DNA of 64,000 nucleotides, taken from assembly GCA_017623295.1 (NCBI GenBank), contig JAGAPK010000033.1:62001-126000 (forward strand). Reading direction: 5' to 3'. Made by a program: the position numbers and the translations under genes. Positions 19,085-27,166 of this stretch are shown in pieces (positions within the stretch are counted from its first letter, which is position 1; each line of letters starts with the position of its first letter). The DNA is from Lachnospiraceae bacterium. Its GTDB lineage: Bacteria > Bacillota > Clostridia > Lachnospirales > Lachnospiraceae. The notes beneath the pieces were generated by a model. The model was not told the origin of the DNA. It did not search any database and worked only from the letters and a program-made list of their open reading frames with translations.

Positions 19085-20143
19085 ATGAATCGTTTTAAGA
19101 AATGGTTTTGGACAAGTTTAGTAACGGTATTTCTTATGCTTGCGCTGATAATGGGGATGGTTATTTATATTGACCCGTTTTTTCAGTATCATGAGCCGCT
19201 TGAGAATTTTCCCTATCTGGTAGATAATCAGTTGAACCAGAATCCGGGAATGGCGAAGAATATGGAATACGATAGTGTGATTCTTGGCTCATCCATGACC
19301 GTAAATTTTAATACAAACTGGTTTGAAGCGCTTATGAATCTTCAGACCATTAAACTGAATTACAGTGGGGCTTATCCGAAGGATCAGGCAAATATCATGG
19401 AGATTATTTTTGAAAGTGATAATCAGGTGGATGCGGTTTTCCTTGGAGTGGATGTTATGACATATACCGGTGGCGTAGAAGAAACAAAATACCCTATTCC
19501 GGAATATTTGTATGATGATAATTATATCAATGATGTCCAATATATTTTCAATAAGGATGTAGTGCTCAACTATATTCTTCGCCCGATTGCAGACCCGGAG
19601 AAAACAGATTTGGCTACGGTATATGCAAGCTGGTGGACGGACGAATATTATAACAAGCAATGGGTAATGCACAATTATGTGCAGCCGGAAAAGATAGAAC
19701 AGGAAACGCCGAAAGATGCTTATATTGAGAGCGTAAAAACGAATCTTGATGTGAATATTTGTCCGTATATTGAAGCAAATCCGGATACGACGTTTTATAT
19801 TTTCTTTCCGCCATACAGTATTTTGTACTGGAATGATGTTATTTGTGAAAATCATCTGGAAGCAACAATGGAAGAGTATGAATATATTGCAGACAGGATG
19901 CTGGGATATGAAAATGTACGGGTTTTCTTTTTTCCGAATCAGGAATGGATTGTAACGGATTTGGATAATTATGCGGATTATAGTCATTATCATAGTGACA
20001 TCAATTATTATATGACACAGTGCTTTGCAGACGGAAGCTGTGAAGTGAAGTCGGAAGAAGAAGTAGATGCCGCACTTTTGCAGATGCGACAGGTAATTAA
20101 TAGATTTGATTTTGAAGAACTGTTTTCACAGGAATACTACTAA
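19085..20143 (+). CDS. DltD-like SGNH membrane-anchored protein
   Basis: A 352-residue protein with one N-terminal helix (about residues 8 to 28) and an extracellular domain. The motif VILGSSM (about residues 61 to 67) matches the DltD-type nucleophile block, NYSGAYPKDQ fits the Gly block, FLGVDV the third block, and DYSHYHSD near residue 300 the Asp/His block. It is the immediate partner of the complete MBOAT protein, the same arrangement as dltB-dltD. Probable role: final acyl transfer to, or hydrolysis from, the wall polysaccharide outside the membrane. It is a distinct subgroup from the first MBOAT partner, which suggests two different acylation reactions. Confidence 0.72.
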   Translation: MNRFKKWFWTSLVTVFLMLALIMGMVIYIDPFFQYHEPLENFPYLVDNQLNQNPGMAKNMEYDSVILGSSMTVNFNTNWFEALMNLQTIKLNYSGAYPKDQANIMEIIFESDNQVDAVFLGVDVMTYTGGVEETKYPIPEYLYDDNYINDVQYIFNKDVVLNYILRPIADPEKTDLATVYASWWTDEYYNKQWVMHNYVQPEKIEQETPKDAYIESVKTNLDVNICPYIEANPDTTFYIFFPPYSILYWNDVICENHLEATMEEYEYIADRMLGYENVRVFFFPNQEWIVTDLDNYADYSHYHSDINYYMTQCFADGSCEVKSEEEVDAALLQMRQVINRFDFEELFSQEYY

Positions 20144-20196
20144 AAAAGAGGTTTTACCGTATCTGAAATGAAATCAATACGTGTAAAGCCTCTTTT
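20144..20196. terminator. Bidirectional terminator between convergent genes
   Basis: A long near-complete stem of about 20 bp with two mismatches (AAAAGAGG at one end, CCTCTTTT at the other) and a 13- to 16-base loop. It ends both the DltD-like gene and the SGNH-like gene on the minus strand. Confidence 0.75.
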
Positions 20197-20205
20197 ATTG
20201 TTTTG

Positions 20206-21228
20206 CTATTCTTCAGTTTGTTCTGCCGGCAGAATACAATCTACAAATCGCTGTGCCAGTAATTCACGTCCGGCATCATTGAAGTGAATGTAGTCTGTCA
20301 TGTAATCCAGATAATTGTCTTCGTTGACGGAACCATAGAAGTTGTCAATAATGGAAACACCACAGTCGCTTGCAACATCAATTTCTTTCAGGAGATAATG
20401 GCTTAATGTACCATTTCCCAAATCGATACGATCACCATTTTCAAAGTTGCCTTCTTCGTTTACGTTATGACAGAAGGTATGGGACATCAATACGATTCGG
20501 ATGTGCGGATAAGTTTCCTGAATTTGTGTAATAGCAGTACGGAGCGCTCCGGTATAAGCAACGACGGAGTATGGATCATTCGGGTCATCGCTAGGTGTTT
20601 TGCTGATGTAGTCAATACCGTCATACATAATACAGATGATGTCAATATCATTCATATCAAGACTCTGCAGCATTTCTACGGTTGGTACAAATTCCGGGTC
20701 ATAGCTGTAATATGCGGCATCCATAACCAAAGAAAAATCTCCGGTACACAGAGCATCTGCAAGGTAGGAAATGCTGAAAGCATCCATCCAGTAGCCATCA
20801 TTGAAATAATCAAAAGTTGCTCCGATTTTGGAACCGGTAAAGGAACCATTGTAAACAGTGGCACCGGATTTAGCTGCAATCTGTTCTGCCAGACCATTTT
20901 CACCTTTGTTCAGGGAAAATGGGTCGTTTCCTAAACAAAGAATAGAAGTTACTCCATCATCTTCATGTCCTTCCAGGTTATCTGGAGCGAGTGGAATGAT
21001 GCTATCTAATGCTTCTACATCAAATTCTGTTGTCTGGACATTTGGATCGTAGTCAGAAGGAACACCTTTATTCCATTTGTAAAGCTTGTAAACACAAACA
21101 ACGGCAATAATCAAAATAGCAGAAAGAAAAACAATGTGCAGATTGATATGAAATTGTGATTTCTTTGTATTGCCAGCTTGAGGTTTTGCTTTTTTTGTAG
21201 TTGTGTTGTTTTCGGTATCTTGATTCAT
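20206..21228 (-). CDS. Degenerate SGNH-like protein lacking the catalytic serine
   Basis: A 340-residue protein with a polar N-terminus, one membrane helix (about 30 to 50) and an extracellular SGNH-like domain. It aligns along its length with the active SGNH protein at 4.1 to 5.3 kb, but the GDSI block is replaced by GNDP (Asp102 in place of Ser) and the GVND block by DGID (Ile205 in place of Asn). The last block, MTDYIHFNDAG, keeps its Asp and His. The reading frame is open throughout, with no sign of decay. So it is probably not a normal esterase; a glycan-binding or regulatory pseudoenzyme, or an enzyme with an altered mechanism, is more likely. Transcribed alone on the minus strand. Confidence 0.75.
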   Translation of the reverse strand: MNQDTENNTTTKKAKPQAGNTKKSQFHINLHIVFLSAILIIAVVCVYKLYKWNKGVPSDYDPNVQTTEFDVEALDSIIPLAPDNLEGHEDDGVTSILCLGNDPFSLNKGENGLAEQIAAKSGATVYNGSFTGSKIGATFDYFNDGYWMDAFSISYLADALCTGDFSLVMDAAYYSYDPEFVPTVEMLQSLDMNDIDIICIMYDGIDYISKTPSDDPNDPYSVVAYTGALRTAITQIQETYPHIRIVLMSHTFCHNVNEEGNFENGDRIDLGNGTLSHYLLKEIDVASDCGVSIIDNFYGSVNEDNYLDYMTDYIHFNDAGRELLAQRFVDCILPAEQTEE

Positions 21229-21379
21229 AATTCCTCACATTCTGCCGTTTTGCGGCGGTAAACACTTTTTCTATAAAATATAGTATAGAATTATTTTGGA
21301 TAATTATTTCCAAATATAACTTATTTTACTATGAATGGAAATAAAAATCCATTCTTTCACATAATTTTAAGAAAATCAT

Positions 21380-21418
21380 AAAAAAGAGTATCGCCGGTTT
21401 GAGTTGCCGGTGATACTC
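21380..21418 (-). terminator. Intrinsic terminator of the zinc-ribbon gene
   Basis: On the minus strand a 12-bp stem with one mismatch (GAGTATCACCGG against CCGGCGATACTC) and a 9-base loop is followed by six T. Confidence 0.85.
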
Positions 21419-21438
21419 CTTACATTTGCCATCAAATA

Positions 21439-21762
21439 TCAGATAGCTGATACCGCATTGTCCATTTCGGTTCCGCCTGTCAGTGAATAAGTAATGATAG
21501 AAGTCTGAGGAAGCTGTTTTTGAAGGTCTTTGTACCATTTGCTGTATTTGTACATTCGATAGGTGGTGCTGAGCGCCGGTAATTGCGCTGCATCTGCACA
21601 ACGAGCAGCAAAAGCTTCTCTTTCTTCTCTGTTCATGGAAACATAATCCATATAAGAGATTTTTAACTCAGTGATACTTTCATTACAGTTAGGACAGAAA
21701 TGCTTGTGTCCATTCAACATATGGACCCGATGGCAACGCTTACAATAGTGCATGTACATCAT
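21439..21762 (-). CDS. Small zinc-ribbon protein of unknown function
   Basis: About 107 residues. The N-terminus has CxxC, a short His-containing loop and a second CPNC pair, a zinc ribbon. The rest is charged and probably helical, with several Tyr and Lys; no membrane helix or known domain is visible. The start chosen has an AAGGGG site eight bases upstream; an ATG seven codons earlier contains that site within it and is unlikely. It is transcribed alone with its own terminator, opposite to the GH25 gene. Similar short proteins are common in Lachnospiraceae, and I do not know their role. Confidence 0.7.
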   Translation of the reverse strand: MMYMHYCKRCHRVHMLNGHKHFCPNCNESITELKISYMDYVSMNREEREAFAARCADAAQLPALSTTYRMYKYSKWYKDLQKQLPQTSIITYSLTGGTEMDNAVSAI

Positions 21763-21932
21763 GAAAAATTCCCCTTTTCTCAATATATTGTGTTGAAATT
21801 GTAATGTTGCTCTTATATTGTGTCAGTTTAGGGAGATAAAGTCAAGCGGATAGAACAAGAAAATGCCAGAAATTGGGTGTTAAATATCGCGCAATATGAC
21901 AAGCGTGTCTGTTAGCCAAATTCTGGATAACC

Positions 21933-21961
21933 TTGCTGATATATTCAGACTATGCTATAAT
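21933..21961 (+). promoter_or_regulatory. Strong promoter of the GH25/rfb region
   Basis: -35 TTGCTG, a 17-base spacer and a consensus -10 TATAAT, 39 bases before the GH25 start. It probably opens the long transcript through the backbone polysaccharide genes. Confidence 0.75.
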
Positions 21962-22000
21962 GTTACAAAATTGTTAAATTGCGAAAGGTTTACATAGATA

Positions 22001-24955
22001 ATGAGAAAAAGTGGGAATAAGAAAAACAGAAGATTTTATAATGAAATAGAAGAATTTGAAGACCTTGACGAAATTGATGAAATCGAAGAAGACGATATTG
22101 ATGAGGATGAAGAAGACGAAATAGAGGAAGATGATGAAATCGAAGATGTTCTGGTCAGTGGTGAAACTCTGGAATTCTTAAGTCTGGATGATGAAACCAT
22201 AGAAGCCTATAATCGTTCCAGAAAAGATGTTTATGCTGAAATGGATGACGAAGAGGAAGATATGGAGGATGATGAAGAATACGAAGAAGATGACGAGTAC
22301 GAGGACGATGAAGAGTACGAGGACGACGAAGAGTACGAGGACGACGACGAGTACGAGGACGATGAAGAATACGAAGAAGATGACGAGTACGAAGAAGATG
22401 ATGAGTACGAAGATGAAAATATTTTCTCCCGCATAGGTGACTTCATCGCTAATATGAGTATGTTAGACAGAGTTGTAACATTATTCGGCTGTTTTATACT
22501 TATGGCGGCGATTGCAACAGGAAGTCTATATGCCAATGCTAAGTTTTCTTCCAAACAGGTAGAGGCATTTGCTGAAGTTGGTACGGAAATGAATGAAATC
22601 GGTATCATCGGTGAAAGTGGACTGATTGCCGTTTCGGATGCAGAAAACGCCAGAATAAATCAAATAGTAGAGATGGAACAGGAAGCAGAAGAGGAAGAAG
22701 AGAAAAAGAGTGCAATAGAAGTGAGCATGAAGCTTACATCTATTCAGGCTGATATTAAAATTAAATTTGTTAATAAGGAAACAAATAAGCTGATTGGTGG
22801 ATTGCCGTTTGAAGTAGAAGTAAGTGGAGATAATGGTAAAAACTTTAATCTGAAAGACGAGGATAAGGATGGTATTATTTATCAGACCGGAGTAGATGCC
22901 GGAACTTATACCATTAAAATGGTTCCGTTAGAAGGGGAGCAGTATGAAGAATATCAGTGGCCTTCACAGTCGAGTAAGGTTAAAGTTACCGATACGATTA
23001 CATATAAAGAAGTAGATATTGCAGATGAAGTAAAAACAGAAGCAGAGGTTAATGTTGCGGCAGAAGATACTGCAAAACAAGATACGGAAGTAGAGTCTGT
23101 ATTGACGGATACGGTTGAATGGGTAGAATCTACGAAAACAGGAGAAGATTCAGATGCCAATTATCAGGAAATACAGAAGTCTGACATCGTTGACCCGTCT
23201 TTAGCAAGTAAGGCATTTATGAAGTTTACTGCAACGGAGGCAGTTGTAACAGATGAAGATAAAATAAAAGCGTTGAATCCGGTACTTAGCAGCACCTCTT
23301 TGACAATGGAAAAAGGAAATACGTCAACGCTGTCTGTTAATATTAGCAGCAATGAAAGCTATTCTATTGATTGGAGCAGTGATAATCCATCTGTGGCAAG
23401 TGTCAGTGATGGTGTTGTAACAGCGATAGAAAATGGTAAAGCTACTATACTTACTACGATTACAATTGGTAGTGCATCTACTACACTCAAATGTAGTGTT
23501 GTAGTTGGTGGTGACTCCTCAGGTGATACCGGCAACAGCGAAAATTCGGGTGGCTCAGACAATACAGAAGGTGATAAAACAGAAACTGTTTATGAGAAGG
23601 TTATTATTGCCGGAGATACAGAAGTTGGTGTAGGAGAAACCAAAAAAGTAAGCGGTAAGACGTCACCGGAAGGTGGAACTATCACATGGAGTAGCAGTGA
23701 TGCAAATGTTGTGAAAGTAGATAAGAGCGGAAATGTGACGGGTGTGTCAGCTGGAAAAGCCACCGTTACGGGAACTTGCGGAAATGCAAAAGGAAGTTTG
23801 GATATTACTGTAATTGAAACAAGTACCGATAAGACCTATTCTAAGATTGGTATAAGCGGAAGTGAGTCTATTCTGGTTGGAAAAACAGGTACACTTACTG
23901 CAAAAACGACACCGGAAGGTGGTACGGTTACATGGAAAAGTGATAATGAGCAGGTTGTCAAAATTGATGATAAGGGAACTATGACAGGCGTGTCAGCTGG
24001 TACAGCTACCATCACAGCTACCTGTAAAGAAAATACGAGCCTGACAAGCACATGGAAAGTGACCGTGAAGAAAGATGCATCCGGTGATACCCAGTCTAAG
24101 TTAAAAAATAAAGACGGAAAACAGATTTATATAAAAAATGCAGAAGGCAAATATGTAGAAGCAACGTATGCAGACTATTATAAAGAACAGAAATTTTATT
24201 TGAGAATAGCGGAAACAGCCTATAAATATACCGGATGGCAGACACTTGATGGCTATACCTATTTCTTTGATAAAGACGGAAATAAAGTAACCGGCGATCA
24301 GATTATTCAGGGTGCCAAATATTCCTTTGGAAGCGACGGAAGACTTTCTTCCGGTTCCGGTACACTTGGTATTGATGTTTCTAAATGGAATGGAAGTATT
24401 GACTGGAATGCGGTTAAGAATTCCGGTGTGTCTTATGTTATTATTCGTTGCGGTTATCGTGGCTCTTCTACGGGTGCACTGATTGAAGACCCGAAGTTCA
24501 GAAGCAATATTCAGGGCGCGAAGGCAGCAGGGTTGAAAGTAGGTGTTTATTTCTTCAGTCAGGCTGTGAATGAGGTTGAAGCAGTAGAAGAAGCATCTAT
24601 GGCATTAAATTTAATTAAAGGATACGGACTTGATTATCCGGTATTTTTAGATGTAGAAGCAAGTGGCGGTCGAGGCGATAAAATTGATGTAGCAACCAGA
24701 ACGGCAGTATGTAAGGCTTTCTGTGCAACCATACAGAACTCCGGATACTCGGCTGGTATTTATGCCAATAAGACATGGTTTACTTCTTACATGAATACAG
24801 GCAGTCTGACAAGCTATAAGCTATGGCTTGCCCAATATGCAAGTGCACCGACTTATACGGCAACCAGATATGACATGTGGCAGTATTCTTCCAAAGGTTC
24901 TGTAAGTGGAATTAGCGGAAATGTAGATATGAATATCAGTTACATGAGTTATTAG
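22001..24955 (+). CDS. Membrane-anchored GH25 muramidase with acidic repeat tail and Ig-like domains
   Basis: A 984-residue wall hydrolase. Order of parts: a cytoplasmic, extremely Asp/Glu-rich tail (to about 146) with eight copies of a six-residue EYEDD-type repeat; a membrane helix (about 155 to 178); an extracellular Cna-B/SpaA-like beta domain (about 245 to 340); three bacterial Ig-like (Big2) domains (about 425 to 690), with linkers rich in Ser, Gly and Thr; a short YTGWQTLDG wall-binding-like repeat; and a C-terminal GH25 lysozyme domain with GIDVSKWNG (Asp792) and FLDVEAS (Asp884, Glu886). GH25 enzymes cut the MurNAc-GlcNAc backbone of peptidoglycan. Here the enzyme is tethered, suggesting local wall opening during glycan attachment or growth. 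It precedes rfbB by about 80 bases. Confidence 0.9.
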   Translation: MRKSGNKKNRRFYNEIEEFEDLDEIDEIEEDDIDEDEEDEIEEDDEIEDVLVSGETLEFLSLDDETIEAYNRSRKDVYAEMDDEEEDMEDDEEYEEDDEYEDDEEYEDDEEYEDDDEYEDDEEYEEDDEYEEDDEYEDENIFSRIGDFIANMSMLDRVVTLFGCFILMAAIATGSLYANAKFSSKQVEAFAEVGTEMNEIGIIGESGLIAVSDAENARINQIVEMEQEAEEEEEKKSAIEVSMKLTSIQADIKIKFVNKETNKLIGGLPFEVEVSGDNGKNFNLKDEDKDGIIYQTGVDAGTYTIKMVPLEGEQYEEYQWPSQSSKVKVTDTITYKEVDIADEVKTEAEVNVAAEDTAKQDTEVESVLTDTVEWVESTKTGEDSDANYQEIQKSDIVDPSLASKAFMKFTATEAVVTDEDKIKALNPVLSSTSLTMEKGNTSTLSVNISSNESYSIDWSSDNPSVASVSDGVVTAIENGKATILTTITIGSASTTLKCSVVVGGDSSGDTGNSENSGGSDNTEGDKTETVYEKVIIAGDTEVGVGETKKVSGKTSPEGGTITWSSSDANVVKVDKSGNVTGVSAGKATVTGTCGNAKGSLDITVIETSTDKTYSKIGISGSESILVGKTGTLTAKTTPEGGTVTWKSDNEQVVKIDDKGTMTGVSAGTATITATCKENTSLTSTWKVTVKKDASGDTQSKLKNKDGKQIYIKNAEGKYVEATYADYYKEQKFYLRIAETAYKYTGWQTLDGYTYFFDKDGNKVTGDQIIQGAKYSFGSDGRLSSGSGTLGIDVSKWNGSIDWNAVKNSGVSYVIIRCGYRGSSTGALIEDPKFRSNIQGAKAAGLKVGVYFFSQAVNEVEAVEEASMALNLIKGYGLDYPVFLDVEASGGRGDKIDVATRTAVCKAFCATIQNSGYSAGIYANKTWFTSYMNTGSLTSYKLWLAQYASAPTYTATRYDMWQYSSKGSVSGISGNVDMNISYMSY
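22274..22417 (+). repeat. Eight tandem 18-bp units encoding an acidic hexapeptide
   Basis: Eight consecutive 18-base units, each encoding (E/D)EYE(D/E)D. The copies vary at GAA/GAG, GAT/GAC and Asp/Glu positions. The unit length keeps the frame, so copy-number changes would only lengthen or shorten the tail. Confidence 0.9.
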
Positions 24956-25034
24956 GAAAAACTTGCAATCAGACCGCTTTTTTGCTAATAATAGAAGAGA
25001 TATAACAAATAAGATAAAAGGGAGGTTACGGGAG

Positions 25035-26117
25035 ATGAGAACATATCTTGTAACAGGCGGTGCCGGATTTATCGGTTCCAATTACATTCATTACATGTTT
25101 AAGAAATATGGGGATGAAATCAGAATTATCAATGTGGATGCTTTGACATATGCTGGTAATCTTGAAAATTTGAAAGACATTGAAAATAGAGCAAATTATA
25201 CATTTGTGAAAGCAGATATTTGTGATAAAGAAGCAATCAGCAAGGTTTTTGCAGAAAATGACATTGACAGAGTGGTACATTTTGCAGCAGAAAGCCATGT
25301 AGACAGAAGCATTAAGAATCCGGAAGTTTTTGTACAGACTAATGTGCTCGGTACAGCAGTTATGTTAAATTGTGCAAAAGCAGCATGGGAATTGCCGGAT
25401 GGTACTTTTAAGGAAGGCAAAAAATTCCTTCATGTATCAACAGATGAAGTATATGGTTCTCTGGAAGAAGACGGTGGCTATTTCTATGAAACAACTCCAT
25501 ATGCTCCGCATAGCCCTTATTCAGCGAGCAAAGCCAGCTCTGATATGTTAGTAAAAGCTTATATGGATACTTATAAGTTCCCTGCTAATATTACAAACTG
25601 TTCCAATAACTATGGACCTTATCAGTTCCCGGAGAAGTTAATTCCGCTTATTATCAATAATGCTTTGCAGGGTAAAAAACTCCCGGTTTACGGTGATGGC
25701 AAGAATGTCCGTGACTGGTTGTATGTAGAAGATCATGCAAAAGCAATCGATATGGTACAGGAAAAAGGCAGATTGTTTGAAACCTACAATGTAGGTGGTC
25801 ATAATGAGAAACAGAACATTGAAATTATTCATATTATTCTGGAAACATTACAGGAAATGTTGGCAGATGATGACCCGAGAAAAGCCCTTGTCAGCAAGGA
25901 TTTAATCACTTATGTGGAAGACAGAAAAGGTCATGACAGAAGATATGCGATTGCTCCGGACAAGATTAAAGCAGAAATTGGCTGGGAGCCGGAAACAATG
26001 TTCAAAGAAGGTATCAAACGTACCATCCAGTGGTTTTTCGAAAATGAAGACTGGATGAAAAATGTAACAAGTGGTGATTACCAGAAATATTACGAAGATA
26101 TGTATCAAGGTAAATAA
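25035..26117 (+). CDS. rfbB: dTDP-glucose 4,6-dehydratase
   Basis: A complete extended short-chain dehydrogenase of 360 residues that converts dTDP-glucose to dTDP-4-keto-6-deoxyglucose. Seen: the NAD-binding GGAGFIG motif (Gly8, Gly11, Gly14), STDEVYG with Thr136, Asp137 and Glu138, which are the dehydratase residues, and the YSASK catalytic pair Tyr162 and Lys166. The start used has GGAGG nine bases upstream; the longer frame adds 24 unlikely residues. It provides the second step of the dTDP-rhamnose route together with rfbA and rfbC downstream. A terminator hairpin lies after it, so rfbA may have separate or reduced transcription. Confidence 0.96.
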   Translation: MRTYLVTGGAGFIGSNYIHYMFKKYGDEIRIINVDALTYAGNLENLKDIENRANYTFVKADICDKEAISKVFAENDIDRVVHFAAESHVDRSIKNPEVFVQTNVLGTAVMLNCAKAAWELPDGTFKEGKKFLHVSTDEVYGSLEEDGGYFYETTPYAPHSPYSASKASSDMLVKAYMDTYKFPANITNCSNNYGPYQFPEKLIPLIINNALQGKKLPVYGDGKNVRDWLYVEDHAKAIDMVQEKGRLFETYNVGGHNEKQNIEIIHIILETLQEMLADDDPRKALVSKDLITYVEDRKGHDRRYAIAPDKIKAEIGWEPETMFKEGIKRTIQWFFENEDWMKNVTSGDYQKYYEDMYQGK

Positions 26118-26126
26118 GTAAATAAG

Positions 26127-26171
26127 CACCAGAAGTATGTCCGGGTGAAGGAACTGCTTCTGGTGTTTTTT
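26127..26171 (+). terminator. Intrinsic terminator after rfbB
   Basis: A 9-bp stem (CACCAGAAG against CTTCTGGTG) with a 21-base loop, followed by six T. The gene after it has the same orientation, so it may act as a partial terminator. Confidence 0.75.
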
Positions 26172-26296
26172 ATCTGATGGGAAGGCAATAAAAGACAATC
26201 TGTAAGAGGACAGATTATAGTTTCCTTATGAGAGGTTTTGTGATAGAATAAACATGTATGTTTATGTCTTGATTACAGTGAAAGGTGAGAGAAAAG

Positions 26297-27166
26297 ATGA
26301 AAGGGATTATACTGGCAGGGGGCTCAGGCACCCGTTTATATCCGTTAACAAAGGCAATTTCTAAACAGATTATGCCTGTTTATGATAAACCTATGATTTA
26401 TTATCCGTTATCTACTTTGATGTTAGCGGGAATCAGAGATATTTTGATTATTTCAACACCAAGAGATTTGCCGGTGTTTAAAGAATTGTTCGGAACCGGA
26501 GAACAACTCGGACTTCGTATGGAATATGCGATTCAGGAAACACCGAGAGGTCTGGCAGATGCATTTATCATTGGTGCAGATTTTATCGGTGATGATAGTG
26601 TAGCTCTGGTTTTGGGAGATAATATTTTCTATGGACAGAGCTTTTCTAAAGTGCTTCGTGAAGTTGCATCCAGAGAAAAAGGAGCTACTATTTTTGGCTA
26701 TTATGTTCGCGACCCGAGAGAATATGGCGTTGTAGAATTTGATGAAAACGGTGTGGCACTATCGATTGAAGAAAAACCGGAACACCCCAAGAGCAACTAT
26801 GCAGTACCGGGTTTGTATTTTTATGACAATGATGTCGTAGAAATTGCAGCCAACGTTAAACCATCTGCGCGTGGAGAAATTGAAATCACAAGTATCAACA
26901 ATGAATATCTTCGTCGTGGTACTTTGCGTGTAGAAACACTTGGACGAGGTTTTGCATGGCTGGATACCGGAAATCATGATTCTTTATTGGATGCGGCAGA
27001 TTTCGTCGCAGCATTTCAGAAGCGACAGGGATTATATATCTCCTGTATCGAAGAAATTGCTTATAAGAGAGGTTTCATTGACAGAGAACAGCTTTTGAAG
27101 CTGGCAGAACCGTTACTGAAGACAAATTATGGACAATATCTGGTAGAGGTTGCAAATGGGCTCTAA
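26297..27166 (+). CDS. rfbA: Glucose-1-phosphate thymidylyltransferase
   Basis: A 289-residue nucleotidyltransferase that makes dTDP-glucose from dTTP and glucose 1-phosphate. The N-terminal LAGGSGTRL signature and the following [15 protein letters not shown] segment are typical of the RmlA family, and the length matches the family. AAAGGTGAG precedes the ATG used; an in-frame GTG four codons upstream is inside that site. The substrate glucose 1-phosphate can be supplied by the phosphohexomutase at 38.2 kb. Its last codons overlap the start of the second GH25 gene, so the two are translationally linked. Confidence 0.96.
   Translation: MKGIILAGGSGTRLYPLTKAISKQIMPVYDKPMIYYPLSTLMLAGIRDILIISTPRDLPVFKELFGTGEQLGLRMEYAIQETPRGLADAFIIGADFIGDDSVALVLGDNIFYGQSFSKVLREVASREKGATIFGYYVRDPREYGVVEFDENGVALSIEEKPEHPKSNYAVPGLYFYDNDVVEIAANVKPSARGEIEITSINNEYLRRGTLRVETLGRGFAWLDTGNHDSLLDAADFVAAFQKRQGLYISCIEEIAYKRGFIDREQLLKLAEPLLKTNYGQYLVEVANGL

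Noticed and set aside
19289..19993. Long open frame of 234 codons on the minus strand
   Set aside because: Antisense of the DltD-like gene; Ile/His-rich composition typical of shadow frames, and no start signal.
22231..22608. Ser-rich open frame on the minus strand and Lys/Thr-rich frame on the plus strand over the acidic repeat
   Set aside because: These are other-frame readings of the GAA/GAC/TAC repeat inside the GH25 gene. They have no ribosome site, and their composition is fully explained by the repeat.
24963..25034. A longer N-terminus for RfbB
   Set aside because: The added 24 residues have no family match, and the later ATG has GGAGG at the right distance and gives the normal Rossmann start.
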